Shown: piece by piece, positions 1 to 13,055 of the stretch
How the letters are laid out: each line of letters opens with the position of its first letter
Numbering within the stretch: position 1 is the stretch's first letter
From: Lepturacanthus savala
Taxonomy: Eukaryota; Chordata; Actinopteri; Scombriformes; Trichiuridae
Length of the DNA: 64,000 nt
NCBI GenBank assembly: GCA_030544235.1
Contig: CM060472.1
Span: 21,152,654-21,216,653 of the forward strand
Direction: 5' to 3'
Program-made: the position numbers and the translations under genes
Notes under the pieces: generated by a model
Told to the model about the DNA's origin: nothing
The model's input: the letters and a program-made list of their open reading frames with translations, nothing else
The model's database searches: none

Positions 1-2689
1 TGGTTTAATACCTTTCTGTGATATAACCAGAGTTAATATGGCATTAGGGTCATCTAATATGCAGTTAACCTACTTAGTGTTGCTGGGTTTAAATACTTAT
101 AACCCATAGAATAGCGAATAAAAATTGAATAAGTGCCCTTTTCCACTTTTACTGGAGGACCTGATAACACCTGCTGTGGCTTTAACAACACATCAGTAGG
201 CTGAAAGAGATGATACGCAGGTGGTGTAGGCAGACTTATAATGAACCTGGAGGTTTGTTTTTCTTACCAGAGACCACTTTCACATTAGCGGACGCAATGG
301 TATAAATAGCATTTCTAATTTTAGAAGCAAAATCCACTATAAGTTCAGTGAAAGTTAGGTGCCCTTTATTGTCGTCGCTTAAATAACAATAACCATGGGT
401 AAAGTTACAGGACAATCGTAGTTGCGTTGATTGACGATTTTAGGTCAACTTTAACTGACTAAAATTTAAATGCTGCTGTGTTAAGTGCTGAATGTGATGA
501 GACAAGACATTTTTTACAAGGTAAGAAAGGATCCAGGCTACTTTTCATGTGAACAAATGGGCTTTAATCTGGCTTCAAGCAGACACACAAGTATGCAAGT
601 CCCTTTAATCTCTTAAAGACAGTAATACTGTGCTGGACTAATACATTTTTACATGTAAATAACCAAAATGAACCAAATCCCTGCCATAGATTCCCATAAT
701 TATTGTTATTATTCATTTTGGAAGGCACTGATGAACAATGGTGCCCCATTCACATGGGTAATTTTGGATGCGATGGAGGTCTTGTTGGACATTCAGTCCA
801 AGCAGGATCATTGTGGCTCCAAATGTGGACACAGTCGAGCTGATCTACCTTTACCTTTATATTTAGAATCATAAGCACCACATCTGAAATGTAATATCCA
901 ATAAATTCTGGGTTAACTGAGAGCATCCAGGCTTTGAGAAAAATAAGATAAAAAGAAGGATATTTCAAATGGATCACACAATACGTGCAATTAAATAGTG
1001 AACATTCCCAGCTGAATACCCAGCATCCTTTAACTAACACACAGACAAGTTGTTAGAGCCATGTGGGAAAAACAACCACCTTTTTCTTAAGCTTCACATC
1101 TTTCGAATTAGTGTTTGTTCAATTACTGCACGCTTGTTAGCCACTTACAGTGTTGTCTGTTGATTGCAGTTTAAATTACTTATTAATAATGGATTTCACT
1201 CATTGAGTGGCATTGCTTTCTGAATGATCAATGAGGCCAACTGTGCTTTATGAAGATGCTTGGATACCTGGAGATGGGGAGTATGGGGTAAAAAAAAATA
1301 ATATTAATAAAAAATGTGTTGGAATCTAAGAATAAAGTCATAAGTGACTGATTGTGAAATATGTAGTGCACAGGTACATCATTTTTCACAATCAGTCTGG
1401 TTTCAGAAGGCAAAGTGAATTTTTAGACATCCTGCGATTACATGGAGTACAAAGTAGACATGCATTTGTCCAAGGTGGCACGAGTTGATGAAAAATCAAA
1501 AAACCTGCGCGAGTTGAAAATGTTTCAAATTGAACAAAAAAGAAAAGTGTGCGTATCCGAGGCTTTGTGAATTTACTTTATAAACATGAAGGGGAGAAAG
1601 TGAAGACAAAATAGAAAGACTGAACTTCAAACACAGACATGGTCCAAGCTCTCCGTCACTGTGATGCAGTTTGGCTGCTTGAGGTGAATAAATACAAACT
1701 AAAATATGCTTTATGTTCTGTCTGAATATAAATACTGAGTCATCAGTGAATGTCAGCTGTGACTGGTTTTGGCCACACTAGCTGATTTCAAGCTCAGGGA
1801 TGAACTTCTGCACAATTTATCGCTCCTTCGATTTTCTGTCCATTAATATTTTGTCTGTTGTGTTATATTTTAATGCAAATGTCTCAGTATTTATTGTGTT
1901 TATTCCAAATATCACTGATCAGAGACCTCATTACGCCTACTTATCTTGTTCCAGTGGTCGTAATAACTGGGTTGTCATATTGTACAAGTGAAAGCAGCAA
2001 CCCGAAGCTTCAAAAATCAGGATATTGAATTAAAAAAAAATTATATTGCAAATAATTTTGACTTACTGTATAAAATATGCAGAATAAGAGATTTTTTTTA
2101 TGGAAAGCTTAGAAAGAGAATAAAATCATGTCATCCTTCTTGTTTCACACAATACAAAACAACAAGCTGGCTGAGGCTGACATGTTCTGTCTGTTACTAC
2201 AAGCACAAGAACCAAAATGATTCCTACTTTGCTTCATTTCTTTTCCCAACGTGCAGTTTGACGGCGTGATGACAATCTGTGAGGCTGAGAGCACACTAAC
2301 GCTTTTTCCTCAATGTGGATTTCCCCACAGTCTTCCCTTACTGTCTGCACTGTATTCCAGATTCATCCCCATCATCACTGTCTCTCCATCTATTGGTTTA
2401 TTACATAAAAAGAGTTCTTGAAGGCAGTTGAAATTGTCTAAGGACAGGTGAAGTATTACTGTACTGAATGTAAAGTCACCTGCAGTGATTTGCGATTTTG
2501 GCCTGTGCATATAACTGACGTGATCGACTCATGATAAGAGTTGATTGCAACTAATGTGCATAGGCAAGGTCTCATAACAGGGATGACAGGTTACAGCAGA
2601 TTTGTACAAATACCAAGGAATAAAAAAACAGCAGCAATGAAAAAAAAAAAGGCTTTTAAACGTAAAGGACATTAATTTCAGTGCAGAAT
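1..2689. other. non-coding stretch, no gene seen
   Basis: AT-rich unique sequence. All ORFs are under 100 codons with no domain, signal or splice-supported continuation that I can recognise. An octamer-like ATGCAAAT lies near 1873. No repeat family was recognised. Confidence 0.6.
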
Positions 2690-3060
2690 AGTGTCACAGC
2701 ATCATTAAACAATGGTATAATGCCTCAGCAAGCAGCGCTTAAAATGACCATTAATGCAAACTAATACCACTATATCTCTCTTCTGTTAGAGCCCATTAGA
2801 TGCCCAATGAAGTTAGCATGTCTCAGCTCATTTGGCCAAATCTCTCAGTGACTTGCAGCTAAATAATCTCTATACATTTTCAACTGAAGACACAGACAGT
2901 GTGAAAATCCCTCTAAACACATGATCGTCATTTTACTCTACAGGTCTGTGTTCATATCACATTTTGTTAATGAATGTAATTGTGACATTACGCTATGATT
3001 ATGACGAGTTGAAGCTCATTTGGCTGCAAGTGCTAATAAGAAGTATAAAATGAATTAGTG
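2690..3060. other. candidate conserved non-coding element
   Basis: Unique, non-repetitive AT-rich block with many TAAT/ATTA homeodomain cores (for example TTAATGAATGTAATTGTGAC near 2967) and no ORF. This texture is typical of developmental enhancers in vertebrate gene deserts. The call is inference from composition only; orthologous sequence would be needed to show conservation. Confidence 0.2.
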
Positions 3061-5049
3061 TACCAATTTACTGTTAATGGATGAACAAAGGGCTATTTTT
3101 CTAGATAACAGAAAGTCTCTTATTCCTCCTAATGAATCGTGAAATATCTTATGGCTTGAGTATCTCTTTCCAGAAGTAGTTTCCGCGGGTTAAGAGTGGC
3201 AGCAAAAATGTGTAGGGTCTACACTCAAATCTATCTATTTAGTTTCTAAGTTATTTCAAGTGTATCCACTTCCAGAACTAACGGTCCCATTCATTTTCCT
3301 GCAGAGATCGTGTTGCTCTTTGATGGCTGAGCATTTCCAAAGCCCGCATGGGAAATTGGATGGAAAACTCCAGTTGAACCATCAGTTCACAAGAGAAGCA
3401 ATTGCGGTAGAAAATATATAGTCAGTAAATAAAAAGTCAGGTAACAGCCTGTGTACGTACAAGCATTACGGCTCAAGTAAGCTGCGACTGCTTCTCTGTA
3501 CAAAACACCCAAGCCACAGACTTTAAAGCAACGCAACAAACTGACATCGAAGCACCTCATTTAGCAAAAAGTTTTAGTGAATAGTTGGATATTTAGATTT
3601 CCAGGAGACAATCGCATATTTATTTGGAGTTTTTTTTTCTGCCCATTCATAGGAGTTGCAGCTCTTTCCCCCAGCTCCTGATTAGTTAACTGATAAATGC
3701 TCTGCTCTGTTCACCAGATACTTGCTCACACTTGGTTTGTTTGTCATTTGGTGCTGAGCAAGTAGTTTCCAGCAGGTCTGTCTGAGTATTTTCTAAAAAA
3801 AAAAAAAAAAGTAAAAGAAAGAAAAGAAGGAAAATCCGCCTGCTGCTGGAAAACAAGGTTGATCCTGTGTGACTGAACGAAACAGTAAAGTTGCGGTTTA
3901 TTAATCCAAAACAATGAGCTTAGATGCTGAAACGCTCTGTATAGCTGAGGTCAACTGCAGAGACAGGGGTAGTAATTATTTATGGTTTTAAAAATGTTGC
4001 TTAGTAGGACTTAAAAATCAAACAGCAAGTGGAAGCTGAGGTTTATGCTCACATTCAACAATTACGATTTCCTGAATCTGGGTAAGTGTTGGATGACTTC
4101 AACATGGCTCAGTAATAAATGAATACATTTCCATCAATTTCCCTTCCTCCTGCCAACCCTTAGCATAATTAGAAGTGAAAAAATCTATTAATCCATCTGT
4201 TAATTGACAGAAAATGAATTCAACTATTTAATTATTGAAGCTATTTGAAATGCCAGGGCTAAAAGAAAGGCTGCCTTTCTTTGTCTTGTTCGATAATAAA
4301 CTGAATATCTTTGGACTGTTGAAGATGTTCTGGCATTTTTCACATTTTATAGAGAAGGAAATCAGCCAATTAATTAATAACAAATATAATCGTTAGTTGC
4401 CAACTATTACTGAGGGAGATGCTGAGTTCAGCAGGTAAATATACTGTCTCTTTATAACAGTGGGACCTGTGGAATCAACGGTTTCTTTGCTCAGCATCGT
4501 CACTGCCTGCTAAAACAAAACAGTGCAAACCTCTGCCATGTATTGGCCAAGGAACAACATTAATATAATGTGATGAATTTTCCAACAGAATGAGCAGTGT
4601 TTGGAAAAACATGAATTTACATGTTAAAGAAGGAGATATTTCGCCTTGGGGGGATCCTCATCAAGCTTCCCTTTATGTACAATGTCTATGGAGCGAATAA
4701 TATATGATTTTGTGATTTCTTTTTTGAGTCCTGACAGGAACTTGGCTGGCCTTGACTTACTGCAGCTGTGGAGACTTTTTTTTTTCAGACTGCCTGCCCA
4801 TTGAAAATATGACACGCTGTCAAAGATATGCAGATATGAGTTTTTTGTTCAATTAATTGGATTTGTAGACTGAGTCTTCAGGGTCAAGGAGACAGAGGAA
4901 AGCTAATACCAAACAAACAACCTTAGGCAGATGACGACATTCTCTAAACTGACATAAAGGGTAAACATATTTTACTTTCAACACCTCTATGTTCTGACCT
5001 GCAGAGACACTGGATGTTATGCAAGTTGTAAATTAAACAGCTAAAATGT
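3061..5049. other. non-coding stretch, no gene seen
   Basis: AT-rich unique sequence with an A-run near 3795-3810. The 63-codon minus ORF at 4624-4815 has no recognisable domain and is treated as chance. No repeat family was recognised. Confidence 0.55.
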
Positions 5050-6330
5050 TTTCCAGCACATACACCCTGTTAGCATACCCAGCGCCCTTTGGCCTCATGG
5101 TCAATCAGTTTGGCTGCATAACAAAAGGTATTAACGGTTCATTAATGAGACAGCTGGGGACGGGAATGCCGGGACGGAGAGCTTGTGGGACAAGGCAGAC
5201 GTTTGAAGGGTGAAATCGTTACAAATTGTACATCTGAAGGAGGCGGAGACGGGTGGAGGAGTGAAAACTGAGGCTGAAGTGAGCAGAGCAAAGTGCCACA
5301 CACTCTAGGTTACAGCCAAGTCTTCATTATGCACATGTCTGGAAGGAATCAGCCGAGCCACAGAGCTGTGCAGGAGACATGCTTCACTATGCTGACCCTT
5401 GATAATTAACACCGCTAAGCCTCGGCACAACTGCGCTTAACATTTGATTCCCAGATTTTCCTTTCACTACGACATCCTCTTAAAGTGCTTTCATGACATA
5501 TTTATTTCCCATATAGGGGAAAGCAGAAGCTTGCATGCTGCATCTTTTGGCATGGAAATTAGCAGCTCGGGTAGAATGTCTGTGTGGAGTTGTTTGGTTT
5601 TTCTGTGGGAGTCTGTGCAGCCCATTGGCCTGCCAGCAGGGAGGAAGCACATGGTGCTTAAAAAGAAAATACCATTTCGGTGCATCCCAGAACACCCCAC
5701 AGTCATTAAGGCCCCACCTAACAAAAGCAGAGCCTGTCAGACCCAATATGAGTTCTCATCGATTTAAATATGTCCCCTGTTTTCAGCTGACCCAACAGCA
5801 GGGGGGATTAGGAGCATGCTTGCAGCTATCAGAACGATGGATCTGGACACACCATCAGTTATTCATAAGTAATTTGGTTTGGCGACTGACAAGCAGGCCG
5901 TATTGAGACTGGGGGTGGAAGATTGGATGTGTTCGTGCGGGAGGGATAGTAGCAGGTGTAGTGGTGGCGTGGCACTTTGACAAGTGTCTAAGTTACCGGT
6001 GCAGGGAGTCAGGCCCCTTATGCTCGATGGATGCCATTTATCAGCGCAATAATCGAGGGGACCTTGGCTGGCTGCTGCATTTGGGCGAGGCGAGTTGAGG
6101 ACCCCGCGTCTCTTCTCTCTGAGGTCTTCTATCAAGCACGAGCACTAGTCCTTCGGACGAAACCACAGCCTCGCTAACATCTATTAGAGGTTGTTGCCAT
6201 GGACGTCACTTGGCTAGTCTCGACAGTGCAGAGGCGGTCCATCCATCTCAGACTCTTCCCAAGGTGCTCGAGCCATCTCTCACACACATTCATGAATTTG
6301 TACAGGAGCAGTGACTGTACAACTATATGT
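5050..6330. other. candidate conserved non-coding block
   Basis: Higher-complexity block, richer in GC than its surroundings, with no recognised repeat. Overlapping ORFs of 60-123 codons occur on both strands (for example 5444-5767 and 5535-5906 plus, 5863-6135 minus). None shows a known domain, and their mutual overlap suggests open frames due to composition rather than coding. A cluster of regulatory elements is the preferred but unproven reading; an unrecognised exon is the alternative. Confidence 0.22.
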
Positions 6331-7520
6331 TCTGTGTAAAGTCAAATATGAAAAAGTATCTTAGTAGCAATCAATGAATATTATCACTCATGTGGAAAGC
6401 TGCTGATCTGGAAAAGTGTTTTGCACTTGCCCATTTCAGGCAGGAAGTGGGCTGAGGTGCAGTGCTCGTGATCGCTCCCACAGTTTTGGCCCTAACTCAA
6501 CTGTGTGGCTTGTTGCACATTTCTGCGACAAAGTAATGAAAAACAATATCTTACGAATATGCAGGCTACTGATTAGAGCAAGACGGCCCTATCTTTAAGC
6601 CACAGGTGTGTTTCCTCATCTTTCTAACACAATGGAGACACTGGTCCTGGTAAGGATAGAAGTACAGGATACACCCACACTGATACAGGGATAAACAGTA
6701 TAATCAAAATGTTTAGAAAGTGATGGGAATCGTAATACAGGCAGAAGTGGAGAAAATCTCTTAAAATATGGGCTTAGGTGGAATGAAAAATGCTGGAAAT
6801 GAGAGCAGGTATTACACAACAGTATACTGATGGAGATGAAAATGTATTGATTGTTTTGTCTGTTGACCAGATTAAATCTAGGGGTTGTGCATCGAAATTA
6901 TTAAAAGAGTCTCTACGTATTTCACATGAACACAAAATCAATAACCATTTCAGGCTAGCACTGTTAACATATCCTGTCTTTTGAAGCCATAATGCCTCTG
7001 GAGAATTTCTTTAATGCCTTATTGTTCACTCTCTTTGAGTTAAATAGTTTTTTGCAGGCCTTGATACATCAAAAAATACACTTCTCACTCTGATCTTATC
7101 AAAGCCGCATTTGTTGCCAGTGTTATCTCAGTCCTGTAAAGCTTTCTAAACGTCCAGAGTTTGCTCTGAAAGGCTTTGAATTAAAAGCACAGATTGAATG
7201 TATTATAACTCGATTATTCATCTTGCACTTCTCATGTCAAATATTAACATTCAATGGGGACATTAAAAAGACAACAAAGCGAATGTATGAAAAAGACATT
7301 TCTTATCACTGAAAAATAACAGGCTTACAAGGATCTTTGAAGTGGTGTTCGCCTCACTCTTTACACAAGGCTGAGAAGGCTGTCACAATCCTGTCACTGT
7401 TCTGTCTTCATTGTGCATTGTGTATTTCCCTGTGGTCCCTGGCCTCCTTTGCTCCTCTCTAGCCAGCTTCCCCATCCACACCTGCCCTGCATCAGTTTCT
7501 TCAACACTTTCTCCATCGAG
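6331..7520. other. non-coding stretch, no gene seen
   Basis: Unique AT-rich sequence without recognised repeat or domain-bearing ORF. Confidence 0.55.
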
Positions 7521-7637
7521 GCGCTTGAGAGAACACAGTAAAACTACATCGAGTTGAATTTTCGTACTTTATCAAGTATATCATGCTAGTATCAAAACTT
7601 CAAACAAAACCCAGAAATAGGCATATGTAACCTTTTA
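7521..7637 (+). repeat. 3' fragment of a teleost TTAA-type interspersed repeat
   Basis: This matches the better-preserved copy at 30183-30305. Both have a GCTTGAGAGA start, a GTACTTTA block, AAGTATATCATG and ATCAAAACTTCAAA, then an AACCC block. The family, recalled from percomorph genomes, is a short non-autonomous element beginning AAAGGTCCC next to TTAA. Only the 3' third is present here and it is clearly diverged. Confidence 0.55.
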
Positions 7638-7646
7638 GTTACATAT
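7623..7646. repeat. 9-bp perfect inverted repeat
   Basis: Arms ATATGTAAC (7623-7631) and GTTACATAT (7638-7646) with a 6-nt loop, at the end of the preceding repeat fragment. It could be a remnant of the terminus or chance. Confidence 0.6.
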
Positions 7647-8389
7647 AGCATTAAAGGAATGTGATATTCATGTTTCATTATATCTCCAAATTACGCCTGC
7701 GCTCATGAAGAAGGCATCAAATGTTCTATTCATATATGATGGTGCCATAATGTCGCTCAGCTCTAGCAGAGGAACATTATTGTTATCCTACTTGAGAAAC
7801 CATAAAGGCTGAGGACTGTGCCCTGGAAAGCATTCTTGCAGTCAGCAGCAGTGGTAAACTCTTAAGACAGGATATACCGTGAGCTTTACAGGAGACTGGC
7901 GACTGTGCTTCAGTCGTTGGTTTCTATGCATGAATAACACAAAATGGTGGTCTCGAAAATTGTTTTGCATTGTTTGACACCATGCAAGAGCCAATCGAAG
8001 CATGGGGTTGGGAGATAGCCAGTTTGAAAGCCAATGAGGACCGACTACAAAAGTTTGACCACCTTCAGTTCGACAGCAGTGTGACCCAATGGAAATTTCC
8101 CATTGATGAGACCGTCCAAGTTTAATAGCCAATTGCGTGGGCTTTCGACCGACATGTAACAAATATGGAATTGTGCTACTTACAAATTGGCCATACCATT
8201 TTTGCAAATAAGACTAAAGAAAGGTGTGCATCTTAAGAGGTTAAGGTGCACACTTGTGTTAAAAAAGACCCAAAACAGCTGATGTTTGACTTTGTTGATT
8301 TGTTGGTTTTCTATCCACTCGGACTTTTCGAACCATTTAGATACATAAAGTAAAACATATCCAAAGCTTTAATCTGTTGAAGGTTTTTT
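7638..8389. other. non-coding stretch, no gene seen
   Basis: Unique sequence. The 121-codon minus ORF at 7842-8207 has no recognisable domain and no supporting splice context, so it is not called a gene. Confidence 0.5.
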
Positions 8390-8520
8390 TAAGGAGTTTT
8401 TCCCTGTACAATGTGTGGGTCTAAGGACAGAGGATGCTGTGTTGCTGTTACAAACTGTAAAGCCCAATGGGGCGAATCTGTGATTTGTGATTTTGAGCTA
8501 TACAAATAAAACGTGTTATT
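8390..8520 (+). repeat. 3' tail of a teleost interspersed repeat (LINE-type)
   Basis: Begins AAGGAGTTTTTCCCTGT, continues with GTGTGGGTCTAAGGACAGAG and a TGTAAAGCCCA block, and ends GAGCTATACAAATAAA followed by short A/T-rich DNA. This order is the common 3' end of a dispersed percomorph element whose tail resembles LINE/SINE 3' ends. No coding portion precedes it, so the copy is 5'-truncated. The family name is not certain. Confidence 0.55.
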
Positions 8521-10072
8521 ATTGCAGTACAGTGTACAGAATAAAGAAATTAACTCCTCCATGCACAAAATCCAGGTGACAGTCAGTGATTCCTTTTCCC
8601 TTAATTCCTAAGTCTTTGATCGTCTTCATTATCTTTGTTATGTTCTGCATCCCTGACAGATGTCTCTGCATGTAAATCATCATCTAATCAGCAATCATTT
8701 CAGGTGAAATTCCCCAGAGTTCAATTTTGGGTCCCTTCCCTCAATCATCCTACCAAAAAATAAGAGTAAATTCAATTAAAATAAAACAGCTTGAAACAAA
8801 TGTCCATTTTAAAATTTTGGATGGCACAGCACCACCTTTCATCGCAATACTAAAAGAAATTGTGTGATATTTGATGTGATCGCAATTAAGGCGCATTGAA
8901 AAAAAGAGAGAAAGAAAAAAAGAAATTGAAACCAGCTTCCATCATTTAACGTTCTCTTAAACGAGCAAGCTCATAGAGTAGTCTTATTTGCAACTGACAC
9001 ATCACTAATTTGATGTGAACACTTTGCAGTGAGAAACCACTTAAGAGTCAGAGCTTGTGGCAAGTGAGACAGACCCAACAATTAAATGAAGAAGGTAATT
9101 GTATCATGAGACACTGAGGCTGTGACACAACTGTAACTCCGATCTGGGGAAATTATGAGAAGCGAAATAAGATTTGATCTGTGTCATACGATAGAGCCAG
9201 ACATAGAGCAGCCAGCAGCAGCTGAAAAGCAAAGGTCAAAGGCCAAAGGATATGCGTGACGAATGACTTGCTTTTACAATACTAAGGATTCATTGAGTTC
9301 CAAGTGTTCCAGGAACAAGCTACACATGACAGTGCACAGAAGGGGGGTCTATTGGCAGTGATATCTGCTGGGGCTGGTGCACTGGTGCCAGATTGGAAAT
9401 GAATCTGAAGAACCTTGATCTAAAGAAACTCAAATGACAACCTGTCAAATCTTCTTTTGGGCTCTGTGGCATTGGGGCTTCTAGGTGAGGCAGTTACAGC
9501 AGATGGAGACAACCCATGACTGCTCTCTAAGTCAGCACCCCCCGTCTTTGCAAATCTGTCCAGTTTCATCGCCTGCGGCAATAGTAATTCATGCCTGGGT
9601 GATTGATTCCACGTCTTGACCATTGTTATCCTCAACTGCTACAGCCATAAATTAAAAAAAAAATGAATTCACTTAAAAAATATATTACAATGAACAACTG
9701 GCCTACGTAGACTATAACACCTTGAAAATACCCATCACAGCCACAGTAATAATTAACAGGTATTGTGACACAGAATCAGCAGCAGTGATAATAAATAATC
9801 TATTATAAATAAAATGGCAGGAGACAAATAACCACATAATGAAAACAAGCGGATTAACAGCTGCCACAGCAAACAAGACGATTATATGCAGACTGTCAGT
9901 GACATAGTCATACAGACAAATAATCAGCTGCCGCTAAATCATGTAAAAAAAAACTGAAAAAGAAACCAAACAGCAGTAGCGAGAGCATTAGACAGGTTAC
10001 TAAAGTGATGGATTAACAGTCCTGTTCAGGAAAACTAAAGCAACAAGTGATACTAATCATGATTAATATGCA
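8521..10072. other. non-coding stretch, no gene seen
   Basis: Unique AT-rich DNA with short A-runs. The 71-codon minus ORF at 9420-9635 has no recognisable domain. Confidence 0.55.
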
Positions 10073-10134
10073 AATTCACAGTTTTTTTAGGGCCTAATTT
10101 TGCAAAAGATTAGGCCCTAAAAAAACTTGTGAAT
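10073..10134. repeat. long near-perfect hairpin
   Basis: Core arms of 18 bp (10081-10098 and 10109-10126) are perfectly complementary and centred on AGGGCCTAAT/ATTAGGCCCT with a 10-nt loop. The pairing continues outward through ATTCACA/TGTGAAT with one bulged base, giving about 26 bp. It lies directly before TTAGGG-like repeats. It may be a small palindromic transposon remnant. Confidence 0.85.
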
Positions 10135-10150
10135 GTTCCCACATTTCAGT

Positions 10151-10265
10151 TTAGGGGTTAGTGTTAGCGGTTAGGGTTAGGGGTTAATATTAGGGGTTCG
10201 AGTTGAGGGTTAGTGTTTAGGATTAGGGGGTGCAGGTTAATGTTAGTGGTTAGTTTTAGGGGTTA
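10151..10265 (+). repeat. degenerate interstitial telomere-like repeat
   Basis: Six exact TTAGGG hexamers (starting 10151, 10171, 10177, 10190, 10223, 10256) lie among variants such as GTTAGTGTTAG and GGGGTTAA. The irregular spacing shows an old, diverged array rather than a chromosome end. Such G-rich satellites are common inside fish chromosomes. Confidence 0.75.
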
Positions 10266-12937
10266 AACTTACTACCTGCCCTATATTCCCACAGCCCTGT
10301 GGAAACATAGACACACTCTCTTGTAGAGCTATGGGAACTCTATCAAGTAAGCAACTCTATTGCCAGATAATAACGTCCTTATTGGACAAATGCAAAACTT
10401 TTTTTTTCAAATTTTGTGGTCTACACCACCTGGATCTCCACAATCTTAGTTGGATGTAGGATTATATAAAATGCAGAATCAAAACAGGTATTAAAGGATT
10501 GAAAATACTGGTCAAACCTGAGATTATTTTGTATAGTGAATGTAAATTACACTCCCTTTTTTTTCTCTACAACAAGCTACAGTTTGCTTAGCATGGGAGG
10601 TGTTCATAGAGTCTCATTTCGCCCTTCTAATGATCTCTCACGCTGTTGCTCCAACATCCCTTTCTTCTTTTAATACTGATGGATTGCTTGTTAGTCCTTC
10701 TATGCCTCACTAACTGCTTACTATAGAATGCAAATCCCACAACGCCCTCTATTTCTGTGATGCCTAAACCAGTGCATTTAGCAACAAACATAATATTGAA
10801 AGCCACTTAAATCATTCACCTGACCTGCTCCAGCTCGTAACCGACGGGGACAGAATCTATTGTCCCCGCCTACGTGTATTATGCTTTGTTTATTCACGCC
10901 TCACTGTCTGGAGGAGTCTACACGAGTACGTCTCCCCGGGGTAATGCATATGTCGAGGGCTTAACAAGTGATCCAGAACAAAGACACGGCTTCTGCATCA
11001 CGAGGAGACAAACGTGGCGCTTTGATCGCAGTTCAGTCTACCTATGCAGACATAAGGACACGTTCGCCACAAGGGACACACTAATGCACCGCCGATCCCA
11101 GGGGAGCCTCTATCTGGCGGCCAGTGCCTCTTCAGCGCTTGCTGTTGTCGTTGGCTCATCACATCCCATCACAGACCATTTGCCTCTCAGTTAATCCAGT
11201 CCTCCAAAACCCTCTAAGTCTTTGCACTCTCAGCATGGGAAAATAGATGCAGTGGCTAAACATGTCAGCACAGGCTGTTGGAACAGAGGTAATCATCCAG
11301 AACATTAAACAGCACTGCAGAAAGGGAAAAAAAAATGTTTATTTGTTGTCTTGTACCTCAGAAAATGTCACCTCACGGTGTCAGTGGAATTGCTGAAAAT
11401 GGAAAGAATTAAAAGACCGCATTCCGGAGGAAGGGGAGACATGCTGAGAATGTGAATGTGTTACTTTACGTACGCGTTTAGTAGCTTTTCTCTTCAGGCA
11501 CACTTTAGTGGAATCCTGCCTGAATGTACTGCCTCAGCAAGACGGATTTTAAGCACTAACTGTAGATTCTTTTTCATATGGTTTTATATCAAAGATTTAG
11601 AACCCGACGCCATCATCATTTTGGGCCACCTCTGCTCACTGAGAGTAGGTTGCCGGCAGCACTGTTTAAAACAGATTGTCAAGGCTGTCTCTGCAATGAA
11701 GAGACAAAGACGAGGACGGGTCTTTACGCTGCAGCTGTCTCGCATTTCAGCGTTTCCACTCCACCTATAAAAGTCACTTCTGCGTAAAGCAATGTAGTCA
11801 TGCACCCTCTGGCCACTACTTTAATACATCTAAACAATCTAATTATCATTGCCATTACCTCCACTCTATTGTAATGGAGCTAATGTTGTGGCAAATTGTG
11901 GGGTTTGCCAGTTTTCATGGACACACTTATAGCAAGAATTGTGTCTCATCAGTCTGTTCGTCGCACCCATCAACCGCTCACTTCCTGTTTTCCTTCTGTT
12001 CGTATTAGGGTGGCCGCGTTGCCTTTTTGTTTCAGCCCATTAGCTGCTGTAGTTCCCATATATTGCACACTTATTGGAACTCATACCTTATCGTTAGCCG
12101 CGTTGCTGCGGCACCGGATCCAGGTTCGCAGGCTCCAGCCTTTTGCTGTTACCGCTGATGTGCCGCAAGTCGCATCTCCCATTTTCACATATTTCATATG
12201 AGCTGTGGGGAACATTAACGAGATGAAAGAAAGTGTGAAAAAGCTGAAAATGAGTGTCGCGCCCCCAAACCTTTTGAACAAAATCGCACACTGTAATGTT
12301 GTTATGCCACAGAAATGAGCCAAACGGAACCGCATTCAAACAGAATTACTTCATAAGCACATCATATTTCATAATTAAGTATAATTTACTCATGCCAGCC
12401 TGATGATTCTCTTTTTTTCTTTTCGCAGAATTAGAGGAGCCTATTCAAGCTAATAGGGATGGTTCCTTCTGGCAATGCATTACAATACAACGTGTAATAT
12501 ACTGTATATTGAGTAGAAGTCCTGCACTATTTCCTAGTTAGCCTCTGCTGCACAAGCTTTAGGTTGTCAGTCCATTGATTTCATTAATCTATCTAATACT
12601 GGGCTTTTCTGTTTATAGCAAAGCCACAAGACCGCTCACATAAATCACTCATACTGCTCCCTGTGTTGCTGCTGTCATAAAGCATTTCATAAGCACCGTC
12701 TCAAGCTCAACATTCACCTGTGGACTCTTTGTCTATGTTTCTTATCGGGGTAGTTTATTATCACCACTCCCGAATCTTTGCTGTGCAGAGCCCGGTTTGG
12801 TCCCCCACTCATCTATTTCACTGTCAAGTCAAACTTCAAATCATATATCAGTCGGTAACCAAAGTTATCTCATGGCACTTTTTTTCAAAACAGATCAGGT
12901 CTAGCCCTACCCAACGTTTTGGCCTCGGAGCAAGCAC
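10266..12937. other. non-coding stretch with mixed composition
   Basis: From about 10.8 to 12.3 kb the sequence is richer in GC than before. Several overlapping ORFs of 70-106 codons occur (10874-11194, 11456-11770, 11896-12201 plus; 12081-12335 minus). None has a known domain and opposite-strand ORFs overlap them, so none is called a gene. A small hairpin sits at 10845-10868. Confidence 0.45.
10845..10868. repeat. 8-bp GC-rich hairpin
   Basis: Arms CGGGGACA and TGTCCCCG with an 8-nt loop. Short, and possibly chance. Confidence 0.6.
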
Positions 12938-13055
12938 CTAGCAACAGTGGCGAGAGAAAAAAAATCTCCCCTTTTTAACGAGAAGAAACCTTGAGCGGTA
13001 CCTGGGCTCTAGGTGGGCGGCCATCTGCCTCGCCTGGTTGGCTTGAGAGGCGGAT
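12938..13055 (+). repeat. teleost interspersed repeat fragment
   Basis: The order CAGTGGCGAGAG, a CTCCCCTTTTTAACGAGAAG block, AAACCTTGAGCGG, then GGGCGGCCATCTGCC matches a widespread fish repeat that I recall with the same order of blocks. The copy is diverged and its ends are unclear. The overlapping 76-codon minus ORF is not a gene. Confidence 0.5.

Noticed and set aside
5444..5906. Overlapping 107- and 123-codon plus ORFs with minus ORFs of 77-88 codons
   Set aside because: Both strands are open over the same bases and no domain is visible; composition explains it better than coding.
10151..10265. True telomere
   Set aside because: The repeats are degenerate and irregular and unique sequence continues on both sides.
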